Assembly: GCA_002900995.3 (NCBI GenBank)
Contig: CM035306.1
Span: 1,488,001 to 1,552,000 of the forward strand
Source: Ganoderma boninense
Taxonomy: Eukaryota; Basidiomycota; Agaricomycetes; Polyporales; Polyporaceae
Direction of reading: 5' to 3'
DNA: 64,000 nt
The notes under the pieces are model-generated. The model was not told where the DNA came from. It saw only the letters and a list, made by a program, of their open reading frames with translations, and searched no databases. This document shows, piece by piece, positions 31,874 to 44,877 of the stretch. The first letter of the stretch is position 1; the number at the start of each line of letters is the position of its first letter. A program made the position numbers and the translations under genes.

Positions 31874-34694
31874 GTCTATTGGGCCGGTCTCTTGCATGTA
31901 GTCGACTATACAATTGTGTATTTGTGTTTGATAGGGTCAACGCAATGTCGGGGATGGGGAATCAGCTGCGACAGGGTGGCGGAACATATATTGAGATGGG
32001 TTTTCGGGCGATGTTGTCCTAACCTCCATTGAGCAGCTTCTGGACCCGGACGGGTCGCATTGGTCCGGGGCGCACGCGGTGGTCACGCGTCTATCGATCT
32101 CCTCCCAACCGCCATGTCCATTTGATTTCTGCAACGAGAGCCTACGCAACCACGACCACTCGACCCAACGAAAACGCCGTATGCCTCGCGAAAGGGACAT
32201 CCACCCCACCAGCAAGCACGACCGCAGGAAACCCATGCTGCAGGAAACCCATGCTGCTCGAACTGGTACGTCAAGTTTTCATTCCATCGGTCAGCTCCAG
32301 TCACCGACACCGGCATCATAATCGTGCCCCAGCGGCGCAACGTCCTTCTCCAGCGAGCTGTCTCTCCTGACTCGCGGAGCGAGTCGTCGTTCTCGCTCGG
32401 GGAGTCGTCGCCCATTGCGCAACGTTGATAGTCGCTTCAACTCCCAGTATCGTACCAATCCGGTCGAATCAGCTCCCTCGGGACATCGTGAAAGTCAAGC
32501 TTGTGAGTTGTCGTGTTTTGTGGGCCGTGTGAGTATTAGTTCGGTCGCAGCGTTCGGGGGCGCAGCTCATTCCCTCCATTTGCAGGGCCCGGGCACTTCT
32601 TCGAAGCTCTGTTGACGGCGTGTGGCGAGGACCATCCCAGCTTCAAGTCTTCCTGGGTTTTGGTTCTCAGAGGTGCCTCACAAGCCCAGGTTGGAGGGAC
32701 AGCAATACGCCGAGGTATGTCTTGCCTTTGTATGTCGACTGCTCTGATAGTTTTGCGCACATGTAGTTGCTCATCGGATACGACGAGTATAGTGAGATCG
32801 AGTACCTTTTCCCGCCGCATTAAGTCTATGGAGGAGGCGATCGAGGACGTCACGGTTCTCGTCAGGGGCGCGATATTGAGCAGTCCAATGCAGCTCGGAA
32901 CCACAATCATGATCGTCAAGGCATGGCACACGAACCTGCCCTTGCATGTCGTTCCCGCTCCCCGCAACAGTGTAGCAAGATTAATCGTCAGCGTCCATGC
33001 AGTCCAGATCCCCCGTCCCACACGAAGTTACATCTGCTCTACGCATCCCTCCTCACGCTACCGCATGACCAAGTGGCTCAACGGAGATTAGCCTGGACCG
33101 CAGGATGGACCACGGACACTCGGTTACGCGCTCTCCGACTCCCCAGTGGGGCTTCTGGCCTCGATATACGAGAGGTGGATGGACAATATTCTTGGATAGA
33201 TGACGAAGGTACGTATCGCATCGTCATTCGGCCCCTACTCGGTATCGTGACGATCACTTTAGCCTCGTATGCAGCCCTCGAATGGATCTCAGTTTTCTCG
33301 CGCGGAACCTGCAGCGTCAACTAGGATCTATCCACGAGATAGGAAAGGGGGCACCCCGCCTGGGGTGTCATACTTCCCCCCGAGCTCATTCGCTTGCCTC
33401 AGCCGTGCATGTTCGACGTTGGATAGGTGGTCGCGTTATGACGCGTGAGGCTTCCAGGTCTGGAATCGAGTCTCGGGAATGATTTCCTTCTGGGTTATGT
33501 TATCTAGTGATTACCACAGGATACTGGTATAGCGAGAACGAGATCAACATATACTACGAGTATGCAATCAGTTGTTAACTGTAATATAGAGCATGGGTGG
33601 GGGGTCATCCAAACCCTTCTACCTAACCACTATGACTAGCGATACAATATATGTCGTGCGCGAAACGAAAGTCGCCTCGGTAGTGCCCGAGCGTCCAGGT
33701 CCAATTTACGAGCTCCAAGGACAAACGCAGCCAATCAAGTGACACTTTCATACCCTGCGCTTCACATCCCCGCCCTCGCCCACTTCCAGAGGCAAGAACA
33801 GCGGGCGCGTCGGGGGACCGCCGTTCCCGGGCTAGTGACCCGGAGATTCGCTCCCGTTTGGCGGGTTCTCTAGGCCCATGCCCTGCTGGCCACAACCCGC
33901 GGACTGCAGGCCCCTATCCGCGCGCATACACCCGTCAGCAGAGTGCACGCGATCAACGGAGGGGCAAAGACTTACTGCATGATATCGGCAGTCCGTTAGC
34001 CACCCGCACTGGCCAGCTCTTCCGTGTCGGCGCCGTCGTCAAGCCCATCGAGGTCCACTGTCGCGTACAGCGCGTCATCGTCGGAAGGGAAATGGTACTG
34101 ATCCTCCTGCGAGTCGTCGTCGCCGCAGCATGTGGTGCTACCGGAGGCGGCGTTTGGGCGGTGGGACACGCACAGGTGGTACTTTGATCTTGACAACCTC
34201 CTGGGTTTAAGCGCTTCACGGTGTCCGTGACTGCCTCTTTCTTGCACTACATATATGCGCCTTGAAAGCATGGAAGAGGGGTGGGGAGATGATGACGTAC
34301 CTTCTCCAGAGCAGCACCCTTACTCTTCTCCAATAACCCGCATCCAACATCTTTATGAAACACACTATCTCCGAGGGTGTCACCCGCACGATCATGGTGA
34401 AGTCGACGGTGATGTTGACGACCCTCGAACTCCAACCACAGAAACTGAACCTGGTTGGTTCCCGTTAGCATCTCTCCAGGGCTACTATCTACAACGCACA
34501 CTCACACTTCGTTCGCGAGGTTGATGATCTTCCGCCCTACAGTCCGGTAAAGATCTAGGAAAGTTATGAAGTGTGGAAACGTACCCTCGATACCAGCTTA
34601 GAGCCTCCTCCAGAGCGTGGTCTTTGCGAGATGTACTCCGGGCCAAATCTCTGCGCTACGGCTCACGTTCAGTCCCAACGGCGGTCTCCTTCAC
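31874..34694. other. Region with coding-like fragments but no resolvable gene
   Basis: Overlapping frames on both strands. The plus strand gives FKSSWVLVLRGASQAQVGG (about 32645), LLIGYDEYSEIEYLFPPH (about 32767) and LHLLYASLLTLPHDQVAQ with SWIDDEGTYRIVIRPLLGI (33024-33324), suggesting remnants of one gene. The minus strand gives QVQFLWLEFEGRQHH (34440) and SQEDQYHFPSDDDALYATVD (about 34100). A 16-bp duplication GCAGGAAACCCATGCT occurs at about 32224-32256. No complete model and no family. Confidence 0.35.
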
Positions 34695-35057
34695 GCACCT
34701 TGGGCAAGATGGTGAGGAGGAGCAGGACCCACTCGGGGAACGATGGACGGGTGAGTCGAGTCGCGCGCGGGCGGCAATGCTAGGAAGAGGCGGTGAGGAA
34801 GTTGAAAGTCCATATATGGTATGTGGCACGTGGATGGAAAGTTGACAGGCAGTAGCGCCGAATGGGCGGCAAGACCGTCTTCTCAGTTCTCCTGCGCGCA
34901 ATGCCAGGGACCGAGAATGCCCGCTCTTCGGTGAGACTGGCCTGACACCGAGCCGTCAGGAGCCACCACTGATTCGTTCCACAGGATACCCACGGCAAGA
35001 ACGGCCGACGGGTAGTAGCAGACCTCCCGGTGCAGCGGAGAGGACATCACCCACGCG
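34695..35057 (-). repeat. 363-bp perfect inverted repeat, right copy
   Basis: Reverse complement of 25220-25582. The two copies bracket 9.1 kb. Confidence 0.95.
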
Positions 35058-35385
35058 ACGTAAGCTGAGGCGAGGGAGGACAATGGAGGGCCAATGTCGT
35101 TGTGCTGACTGGCTCGGCGTCGCGCGCGCGTTGTAGAGCATGGTCTCCTTCCATTATGTGAGTTGTCCTGCATGCTTCCTCCCATATGCATCCCTTTGTG
35201 GGGTCTGATCATCGGAGTTCGCGTGCAGCTTCTCCTTTGTCTGAATAGTAGTTCGTGCGCGGCTTCTCCTTTGTCTGATTGTTCAACTTCGTGCTCAATG
35301 GCCCTTTCATCACCTGATTGGTATAAAGGTGCTGCATCTAGTCGTCGGAACGGCAACTAACTCCCTGATCCTCTATCTGGTGATA

Positions 35386-35995
35386 ATGGCGTTGTATCGG
35401 TGAGTGTATTTGCGCGTTTCCTTTACTGCCACTAATTATTTCTACGCTAGCGAGGCATTGATTGCGTTTTCCATGCCCGGAATCAGGTTCATCGACGCCT
35501 CCATGGAGGGCCATATACATCTGCTCCTTGCTGAATATTCGAAAGACTGTTGTAAGTGGGACCTCGCTGTATGTAAATTCAGTATTGACATATACCATAG
35601 ACGTTCTTGCTATCTGCGCCCAAGAGGGAAGTACACGTACCACACCCCCCCAGGTCTTGCATAGGGTGATGCTTCCAGACGATAACGTCACATTCAACGT
35701 TTGGGAGGTGAGTTCAGTCCATGCATTTCCTCGACGCTTGATGGCTAATATCTCCTTGCAGGCAACTGGTGTTATCGAGATCGCCAAGAACCACTGTGCC
35801 GTCTTTCGACTCCTCTTCGACTGCGGCATCTCCTCTGAGTCGTCAGACTTCTGGGAGATCAGTCGAATCATTGCCGAGGCGAAAGGCGCAGCCGCACAGC
35901 GGAACCTGGAGATTGAGCAGCTTGTCAAGGATGCTATTGGTACCATACCCACCAGCGACATGGGTGTTGCATTGGAGAGCGGGGAAGACCAGTAA
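35386..35995 (+). CDS. Uncharacterised small cargo protein
   Basis: Four exons: MALYR, EALIAFSMPGIRFIDASMEG...LLLAEYSKDC, YVLAICAQEGSTRTTPP...LPDDNVTFNVWE and ATGVIEIAKNHCAVFRLLFD...SDFWEISRIIAEAKGAAAQ, ending VALESGEDQ before TAA about 35993-35995. The splice sites are GT-AG and keep the frame. About 150 aa, cytosolic-looking, ending in a charged helix. No family recognised. Confidence 0.5.
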
Positions 35996-36131
35996 CACGA
36001 GGGGTAGAGAAATATGCAGTGACCTGACGGCATAATCAACAATGCATGGTTCGATTGCTAGAAAAACAAAACAGCGTGCTTATTCAAGAATTATAACATC
36101 GTGAGCGTAACGACGGCCTGGCTAGGCGAGA

Positions 36132-36456
36132 CCACGCTCGCAGCAGTACTGGCACGCGTTCGCATCTTCAGAGACGGGAGCGAAGTCGTGCTCGATCCGG
36201 CGATAAGAGGTGGGTTCGGCCGTCTCCACTCCGCGCCAACAGCTCTGGGTACGCAGCGAAGGGTGAGTATGCAGCATATAGCCACCTAGTGTAGCGTGAT
36301 GCCAAGCATGACTTACCCCGGCTCCTCGTCTGCTTCTAATCGTCGTCATCATGCCCCTCCTCTCCTTTAACCTCCGGCTCACTAGGAATCTCAACGACCT
36401 CCAGCTCGACTCTCATCCCCTCTACTCGCCCGCTTCCTCTTCGCGTGCACCCGTGT

Positions 36457-36518
<62 letters not shown>

Positions 36519-38230
36519 ACCGCATCGTCCCGCCGGTGGGCACCTCATCGCCGACGTTGAGTCCCGGGGTTCCTAGGCATAGAGTCGGTCAACCTCCTAG
36601 TCCAGAAGCCGAGATGGAGACTTGTGTTCGAAAGCATCTCTGCAGGACTGTTGCTCCCCACCGATGTCCCGAGCAAGCAGCCGTGACGGAAAGCATGAAT
36701 GATGCATAGGGTATGAAAGGAGGGAAAAAAAGGGCCAAAAGCACTCACATTTAGTTCTTCCCTTGCCGTCCCCCGACGAGACAGCGAGTTGACCGTGAGG
36801 TGCTCCGCGAGGTTGCTGTCGCCGTCCAACAGTACAGTATGCGCTCCCGCTTCTCCGCGGCGATGACTCTGGGGCTCGGACTGGAGCTTTGACTCGAGCA
36901 GGGCCGGGGCCGGGGCAGGTGATGTATGCGATACGGCTCGCGCCTAGGTGTGGTGCTTGTGCCACGGCCGACCTAGAGAGGACCATGTACAAAGGTAAGT
37001 ATGCGCGATGTCGGTTAGATGGAGTAGGACGTTACTCACAGGCTATACGATCGAGTACGGGCTATTGGTTGCGGGACACCAGCACCAACGCTGCCTGGGC
37101 TCGCAGATTGCCGCGTTTCAGGCGCCTAATGGCTCGTCTCATCGGATCCTATAGTCCTGGTCCTGTCCTGGCTCCGACCACGGCCATCGACCCCTCCGCT
37201 CGACCTCCCCACGACCCCCGACCCCCGCCATGATCTCTGTCTCAGCTACGACACTTAGGATCAATGCTACCGTGGCCATGGTGTGCCCCCTCGGGATTTC
37301 TTTGTACGGTCTATGGTCAAGGACGTTTGTTCCTCTCGTCATAGGCCTTTGCTCGCTTCTCGTTTAAAAGGACCCAGGGTGGGGGTACGGTCTTCCTCCT
37401 CAATCTTACATCCACATCTCTCATGTTTGCGAAGTGTCCGATTTGTACCACTCAGTTTTGTCAAGACGTCCCAAGCGAACGTCCAATCGTTCTGGATAAC
37501 TGTGGTACGCCTTCCTTTGTGCCTTCACAGCTCCATGACTCCGTCTCATGTGCTCCGTCTCATCCAAGGGCATGTCTTTTGCACATCCTGTTTCAGAAAC
37601 ATCTTGCAGACAGCACGGCCATATTGTCCGTTTCGCTGTGACACGAAACACAAGTTGCGGCTTGACGATGGTAAGCCGTTGCTGATGTCCATGAAGGAGG
37701 GAGATCCTGTATACACAGACCTGCGGCTATCGCGAAGTGCGTATTTTCCAATCTCGTCATCTGGTTCTTACCCTGTTGTATGCTTGCAGAAGGAAGGACG
37801 AGATCGCTCGTGCTCGCGCGCGAGCCCGCAAGAAGCAAAACCAACTTAAGGACGAGGCTCTTGCCATCGCCGCTCTCATTCGGAATCAGGAGCAAACCAT
37901 CATCAACCGCCTCAAGTATATGGCTCGAGAAGCTGCCAGGATCGAGAAGCTTCGCGCAGACATCACGAAGAGACAAACTGCGCTTCGTGACGCCATGACC
38001 ATGAACATGGAGGCACCCCCAACTAGTCCTTCCGTGAGTCCTGCTAGCTAGCGATCATGCATCTCTGCCTCTTCCTGACCGTAAGCTTCGTGATACAGAA
38101 ACCTTTGTCGCCGAGCGCGTCCACCTCTGTCGTCAGCCGCATGCTGCCGCGCAAGCCTCCTTCGCCTCAACGACCCACACTGTCGCGCAAGCCTCGGTCG
38201 CCCCAGCCGGACGGTCCGCTCTTAGTCGAC
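36132..38230 (+). repeat. 2.1-kb inverted duplication, left copy (carries RING gene R1)
   Basis: Matches 58032-60133 in reverse complement with abrupt ends (CCACGCTCGCAGC ... TTAGTCGAC). Where I compared them, the copies differ mainly in homopolymer lengths (runs of C or G near 36640, 36902, 37190-37230) and at one G near 37708. The minus strand also carries coding-like sequence (LELEVVEIPSEPEVKGEEG ending in DDDD) whose gene I could not resolve. The plus strand carries RING gene R1. Confidence 0.95.
36459..36514. repeat. (GA)n microsatellite
   Basis: About 28 uninterrupted GA units; the mirror copy is at about 59753-59806 as (CT)n inside the right duplication. Confidence 0.98.
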
Positions 38231-38236
38231 CGATAG
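37423..38236 (+). CDS. RING finger - coiled-coil protein R1 (frame-disrupted copy)
   Basis: Exon 1 is MFAKCPICTTQFCQDVPSER with ...VLDNCG; exon 2 is GHVFCTSCFRNILQTARPYC with PFRC. Together they give a C3HC4 RING (CPIC, C, H, CxxC, CPFRC), the hallmark of E3 ubiquitin ligases. A long basic coiled coil follows (KDEIARARARARKKQNQL ... INRLKYMAREAARIEKLRAD) and a Pro/Ser-rich end (PRKPPSPQRPTLSRKP). In this copy the exon after KEGDP lacks one G (CCTGTAT at 37706-37712, against CCTGGTAT in R2). That shifts the frame before the coiled coil, so only the RING part is read correctly. Either a real inactivating deletion or an assembly error. Confidence 0.75.
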
Positions 38237-38402
38237 TCATACGTTGAAGCGTCGATATTTGCCTTTAATTTGTAGAGAGAATTGGATTGGATTTGACGCG
38301 CTGCCATGAGTATTAGTAAGACTGTCAAGTTATAAACGCCTTTTGATCGATGATGTTCACACATCCTCTCCACCGAGCTCCTCCGTTGCCACTCTGCCAC
38401 TC

Positions 38403-41400
38403 ATGTCGAAGCACAAATCATGCCACAAAAAGGGGAAATCCCGAGCCAGCGAGTCAACTCAGCGTCGGCGGAAGGAAGACGAGGAATTGCAACGCTTATA
38501 TAGCCAGGCATGTACGGAACAACCCTTCACAGGACTCGAACGAGCAGTGGCTCGTGCTACCCTCGATTGTGGTCCTTCGAGGTCAGAGGGTTTTCTGTAT
38601 CGCTTCCCTACCTCATGCATCATTAACGTTAGCGGTATTCTAGGGATATTAACACGGGCCAGTCGACCCTTTCCAACGATGTTCCACCTTCTTTTAGTCC
38701 ATCACCCACCGCCACCGACGCTCATCGTATCGCCCTTGGAGAGGAGCTCAAAGCCTTGGTTAGGATCAAACACACCATGGCTCACGCGAGAGCCACTCTG
38801 CCACTTGTCGCGCCGTCCTTACAATTCGTCCGAGACCCCCGCTCTGCTGGTCCGTATCGCCGTACGCAGTACGAGGGCGAGATTACGGCTAACGCTGGTC
38901 CGCACGCCCTAGTTCTGGAGCACGAAGGCAATCAACTCTTACTCAAGTTCGAGACCACCCTTATCGCCATGCTCAGTGCACTCACCTTCCCCTTGGCTAT
39001 GACACACCCTGACGTCGATCCTCTACGCGAAGCGCTTCTTGAATGCGTTCTTCAAGACCTCAACAGTCTGGATATCGCAAAGAGGGATGAATGGCACCGA
39101 CAACAGGAAAGTTTATGTAACTCTCAACAACACGAAAACACAGTACAAACCGGTATGTCGCCTAGAGTTCTCACTTATCACAATGCTCATAAATGTGCAA
39201 GAGCGTTTCTTCGACCGTCCGTGGGCTCTATGGTCAAGGCGCGAAGTCGTTCTACATTCTGTCTTCCTTGTCACTCTCGTCATGCATCTCCTGGAGGGGC
39301 TGCCCCGTCGCGCAACAGAACTCCTACTAGCCGGCTTTCGCGCAACGACCACTGTTACTCTGCAATACGCCCACAGGTCGGATACGTTGTCTCCTTGGGA
39401 CTCCATGTTGATCGACGATATTCCCCGCAATCCTCGTACTGTCCTCATGCGTTACAATCTAGAGCCTGTGCTCGATACCTATGTCTGCTGCCCGTCATGC
39501 TTTGCCCTCTACCCCATCGCTTCAACGCCACCACTTTGCGTCTATAAGAGCGTCCCAACAGGGTCTCCCTGTGGTGCGAAGCTCGTTCGCATTCGGACTG
39601 TGCGCGGGCAGCAGACCACCTCCTTCGTTCGCACCTATCTTCATCAACCAATGCGGCAGTGGGTCGGGCGGCTGGTATGTCGTCCGGGGATTGAAGACCT
39701 TTTGATGATGCCTAGCGTCGAGGACGTGATTCACCCACCACCAACGAAGTGTGACTTTTGGCATGGTTCTGCGCTCAGAGCCTTCCTCGGCCCTGACAAG
39801 ACCACACTATACGTTGATGTTCCTCCGGACGAGACCAGGCTCATTTTCAGTCTAGCCGTCGATGGATTCAACCCGTATCAATCGAAGACGGCCAAGCAAA
39901 CGGTCAGCTCCACCGCAATCTACATGGTTTGCCTCAATCTTCCCCCTCACCTTCGATATCTTCCGGAGAATATGTATCTAGTCGGCGTTATCCCAGGACC
40001 TACGAAACCGTCCCTGGATGAACTCAACCACTTCCTCCGGCTTCTCGTCGATGACATGTTGCATTTCTGGCACCCTGGCGTTTTCTATTCACGTACTTGG
40101 AAATATCAACAGGGTCGTCTCTTCCGCGCAGCGATGGTGCCGCTGGTCTGCGATGTCCTAGCTGCTCGTCAGGTCAGCGGGTTCGGGTCACACACGTCCC
40201 GCTTCTTTTGTACCGCTTGCTATCTCCCTTTCGACCAGATAGAGAACATCCTCATCGCGACCTGGCCCCGACGAGATCTTGAGGAACACAAGAGGAGAGC
40301 CGAGGCCTGGCGTGATGCCTCTACTATCATCCAGCGTGAAGCGCTCTTTGACCAGTACGGGATACGTTGGTCGGAGCTACTTCGTCTCCCTTATTGGGAT
40401 CCCATCAAATATACCGTGGTTGATTCTATGCACAACTTGTACCTTGGGCTACTCAAGAACCATTGCCGCGACATCTGGGGTATCAATGCTGATGTCGATG
40501 ACGGTGACGCCTCCTCACATCCCACGAAGAAGCCTCCCCCCTTCCCTTCCCAGTCGGAGTGGGAGCGCGGAAACGACATCTTGTATCACGGAAACGATGG
40601 CGAGCTTCTGAAATGCAAGAAGGCGGTTCTGTGGCACTTGTGCTACCAACGCGATCTTCGACGCGCAGGCACTGTCAAGCAACTAGCGAAAGCATTGATG
40701 AATTGGGTGCGTCATATACCGCTTGCAGAGGGCTTTACTGATTTTTGGTGAAACAGAGAGACAAATCGGGTCTCCCACTACCACGGGGCCCCGCGCAAAT
40801 TCCTCCGCAAACTTGTGTCTCTAGGCTCGCCCCTCCCGGCCTTCCCGCTCCGACACTCCAGCCCCGGGCCCCGGGACCCTTCACCCTTCCACGCCGACAA
40901 GGTTCTGACATGCTGCCGTCAAGTCAACCGCTTGGTGATCTCAACGGTCTGCGATCACGACCCATAGATCCTCATGAATTCAGCAAGGAAGTTGACAAAG
41001 CTGAGCGCAGCCTCGCTAAGGCAAAAGCTGCCAGTACTCTGACCAAAAGAAAAAAGGCTGTGCTCGTCGCGATGTGCGCATCACGCAATATCCCCACCGC
41101 CGGCGCGACTATCCCCATGCTAGCGGATCGTCTTTGGGATTGGAAGAATTCTTGCGTGCGTATAACCTTGCGAGTTCGAGTTGCCGTCGATGTACTTACC
41201 TCCTCGTCAGGTTGGTGCGGAAACTACGGAGAGCGGTGCGCCACAAGAGCGAGGGTCGTCTAACTTCGCGCTCGGCCGACAGTCTATGGATGCCTACGGA
41301 CAAGTAAGAGAACGCATGCAGCTTCCGAGCTGGGTGTCCCCCGCACCCAGAGGGTTCGGTACAGCCGAGCGCGGGAAACTCAGCGCAGATCAGTGGCATA

Positions 41401-42658
41401 CGGTCTGCACCGTTGTGCTCCCAGTGGCCCTTATTTGGGTCTGGGGAGCCTCAAACGATGAACGTAGGCTTCGGATGCTCACCAATTTCATAGATCTAGT
41501 CTCCGCTGTCGTCCTTGTTGGACTCCTCGAGACATCAGACCACCACATCGACCTGTTTAAGGAGCACATGCTACGCTATTTACAGGATTTGCAGGAACTA
41601 TTCCCCGAGGCATCCTTCAAGCCCAATCATCACTATGCGTTGCACATCCCTGATTTCATGGAGCTTTTTGCCGCAGTTCACTCGTGGAGATCATTCGCCT
41701 TTGAGCGGTACAATTACGTACTCCAGAGGATGAACACAAATCTTACATTCGGTGAGAGTATTGTCATACAAGTTGAATGACTTATCTAACATGATACTCA
41801 GGAGAATTAGAGTCGACGTTTATGAAGACTAGCTGCAGAGCCGCAAACCTTCGACCTCTCCTCCACGACCACAACGTGGGACCTGCGTTCTCCGAGTTCA
41901 TGAAGGTTTTCAACAAACTTTCGGGTGAGGATGAACGCGGCCTACGATTGGACGCGATTTTGCGGATAGATAGGCCTGAACATACGACACCCTTGCCCCA
42001 GGAAGGCAATCGCGGCGCAAAACTTGACAGGCACCACTATCTCGCATTACTTGCGCTCCTCAATGGCGAACAGCCTTCGAGGCCTTACGTCGACCGTAAA
42101 TCTGGCCCGTCTCAGGACGCATACAAGCTTCCTCAAACCGTACGACGGATGGCGAAAGTCTTCATATCCGGCACCTACTACCATGCCCAACCTTCGTCAT
42201 CGCGGGACTCCAATATCCTTTTCTCTCCCTCATCTAGGGCCCCCAGAGTGGACTCTACTTCCTCATTCTTTCACGCCGCGTCTGTTCAGGAGGTTTTTGA
42301 GCATTCTCGGCCATTGCTAGACGGACGCGAAGTGTCTGAGGTCTTTCTCCGGATCGCCCAATTCACAGAGCTCAGCCCGGACGATCAGAGCCGCGATCTT
42401 TTTCGCCGCTTTCCTATCGCCGGCGGCCGCCTTGTTTACGAGAAGATTCTCTCCGATTCAGTCATTATACGTCCTTCGCAAGTCATATGCCACGTTGCGA
42501 GGACTCCTTTGAACGTCGACGGGATCGACCAACCATGCATCCATATCCTTCCGTTGGATCGTGTGAGTCACGAGCTATGCTGTTTTCAGGATAAGGCTAA
42601 CGTCATGTGTTTAAAGATGTTACGGTTCATGAAATTACAAGAACGATCAGAGGAGTAG
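38403..42658 (+). CDS. Tnp2-type (CACTA/EnSpm) transposase
   Basis: Likely cut-and-paste transposase of the CACTA superfamily. The main exon (about 39199-40719) carries family blocks: FFDRPWALWSRREVVLHSV, LMRYNLEPVLDTYVCCPSCF, TLYVDVPPDETRLIFSLAVD, YMVCLNLPPHLRYLPENMYL, GVIPGPTKPSLDELNHFLRL, RAAMVPLVCDVLAARQVSGF, RWSELLRLPYWDPIK and VDSMHNLYLGLLKNHCRDIW. Asp residues in VPPDETR and LVCDV fit the RNase-H-fold acidic site; the Glu was not assigned. Downstream exons continue HTVCTVVLPVALIWVWGAS, ETSDHHIDLFKEHMLRYLQD, NHHYALHIPDFMELF and HSWRSFAFERYNYVLQ to the end at 42658. Introns at 39136-39198 and 40720-40756, and near 41158-41212 and 41750-41800, splice in frame. No stop or frame break is seen, giving over 1,200 aa. 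The 5' end (MSKHKSCHKKGKSRASEST) is tentative. Confidence 0.85.
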
Positions 42659-42713
42659 ATAAATATAGGATGTATAGAAACACTCATAAGACACTGTGCG
42701 TGCAGGTCGGACA

Positions 42714-44273
42714 TCAACAAGCCCTTGCCTTTCCTCGAGCCAGTAATTGGCCCTCCCTCTGACGCCGTCTGCTCTTGTAGGAGCGAACTGTCTGCCCTTT
42801 CACCCAACTTGGTTCAAGCTTTGACCGGAAGCACAGGTATCGATCCGGCAGTGTAGGATGGGGATCATACTCATGGGAAACGACCCACTCAGAGTGCCAT
42901 ATCCATATCTGGACAGTACCGGTCTGGTCATGTTCGTGTAAAAACACATCCCCAAGCTGCCACTCTCCGAATGGCGGTCGAGAGAGGGGGAACGACGCAG
43001 AGGTTTTGAAGCATCGTGTGTATCCGTCTTGCTCCCCTGCCCGAAAGCGATGAACCGCAAAGGAAGGAACAAGGGTATTTGGTGGAAGACGAGGGGTGTT
43101 GTCGACTGCGGCAAGCCGGGAGCCTGACGAAGGCGGCAAAGATGGGACGCGAGGAAAGGGGACATTTTGCATAGGGTCGTCTGGCTGGGGCTGAGAAGGA
43201 CCCTGGATAGCTGATGGGGACATGGTTTGCGACGGAGAAGGGGACCATAAAGTCGGTGGTGGGGAAAGCATGTTTGATTGAGACGTAATGTGCATTTCGC
43301 GAGGAGGTGTGGATGGAAGGGAGTTAAAGGAGGGCGCGGCGATGAATGTCGTGCTGAATGAGGCCAGTGCCAAAGTCCCTGGCGCAGGCACCGGATTGTT
43401 GTCGGAAGGGGTGGGTGAGCGTGTCGTGATTCTAGGCAAGGGTGTGTGAAGGACATTCACTGGAGGTTCCGGGGATTGAGTGCCCCCCGCGCGGAAGCCG
43501 TTATCGTCAGGCACAGCCATTATTTCAGGACGGATGCGTTCGATGAGGAACCGAAATTTCCTAGGAGTGACCACCGCAACCACAGACTGCGCACGAGGCT
43601 GGGCCGAGCCAGAGCGCTGATCGCACGGCTGGACTTCTTTCGGTCTGTGATCTGAGCCCGCGCCAAGATGCATTTCACCACGACGAGGAGAAACTGAAGG
43701 ACCGTCATTCTCGCTGCCGGAGTCTGAGCTACCCCAAGAGGCTTCAAAGAGTGTGCCAACAGCAGGCGACAGCGACACTCGACCCGTCGCGCCATAGGAC
43801 GAGCCTTCAGCTAGGCCGCCCGCTGAGATACCCTGATTGTCAATCAGTACGCCTTACGCTCGGGAAACAACTAATGTCGCACCTGTGCGTGATCCACACG
43901 GTTCTGTAAACGAGGCGGAGCTGTAGTGTTCGGAAATAGGTGGAGGTGATCGGGCTCCTGCGGTACACGGCCGGGGTCGCCACACCACCTAAATGAGTTT
44001 CTGGGTCAGCAAGCACTCCGTGAAATTTGAGACATCGCTGATACTGGGATCCTCGAGACTTACGGGGAAGGCAGAGCACTATCCTGTGCCCTTCCGTCAC
44101 CCTGGTCGCGGATGGAAAACCGTCTCCGGTTCAGATGTTTCTGGGATATGAAGCGTTCAGTGAAGAATTGAATAGATGAATAGATCAACACTCACCTTCC
44201 ACTGCCTCCGAACATCATCGTTTGGGGGTCTGGATAGAGTTGCGACAGTAAAGCAACGCGAATGAGGAGCCAT
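42714..44273 (-). CDS. Uncharacterised Pro/Ser-rich cargo protein
   Basis: The main exon (43778-42714) is open for 354 codons: a Ser/Pro-rich half (FEASWGSSDSGSENDGPS ... PSPSQTMSPSAIQGPSQP), then a folded-looking end, RFRAGEQDGYTRCFKTSASF, FGEWQLGDVFLHEHDQTG, VQIWIWHSEWVVSHEYDPHP, ending in a basic tail (SRRRQREGQLLARGKARAC). An upstream exon starting MAPHSRCFTVATLSRPPNDD at 44273 and a middle exon (NRRRFSIRDQGDGRAQD) probably belong to it, but the joints around 43800-44010 are not certain. Tail-to-tail with the transposase, 55 bp apart. No family recognised. Confidence 0.5.
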
Positions 44274-44279
44274 GGTCGC

Positions 44280-44877
44280 TGAGCCACAGCAATGTCTGGG
44301 TCGGTGAGAAGCATTCACAAGGAGAGTCGCCCACCGCTTATAAGGCCATCGCATCCTGGACTAAAGGCTTAGTGTTGAGAGAAGCGATTTGTCAAAGGGA
44401 CGAGAAGCCATTGACAAAAGATGAAGGCCTTGTTTGGAAGCGGCCGTGCTCACGCTGTCTTTGCGGGACATCGGGCCGTCTCCTGCCGTCCCGCAAAACG
44501 ACAACGTGGCACACCCTCAGGCGCCCTGTGCTCGAGGCCGTGGGCTCAGACCGTACTCCAACTGGCAAGGAGAGCCGTACGCTACAAAACAAGGCATCAG
44601 GCCTGAAATGGCGGACTGCGATTTTGCTTGATACTGTAATACGGCACTGAAGAATCATATAGCAGTCTTCGGAGGAAGAGCGCTGGTTGTGGGGTTGACT
44701 GCTACAGACTGGTCCATGCTCTCTTCAGGGAATGAAATGACCGGAAGAAACGGTTCAACCATCCCAAAACTATCCCAACGGCTCTACTTGTAACCACGGC
44801 ATCCTCGTACGTCGCACCGAGCTCCTAAAACATATATATTAGTTTCGAGAAGAACCCGCAGGCGGAGCAGGAACGGG
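44280..44877. other. Intergenic, no gene seen
   Basis: About 600 bp. Short overlapping frames of about 60-90 codons at 44372-44658 on both strands lack motifs or splice continuity. Confidence 0.5.

Noticed and set aside
36351..36560. Poly(Glu-Arg) or poly(Ser-Leu) protein over the GA microsatellite
   Set aside because: Any frame through (GA)n is open; neither strand gives a supported gene across it.
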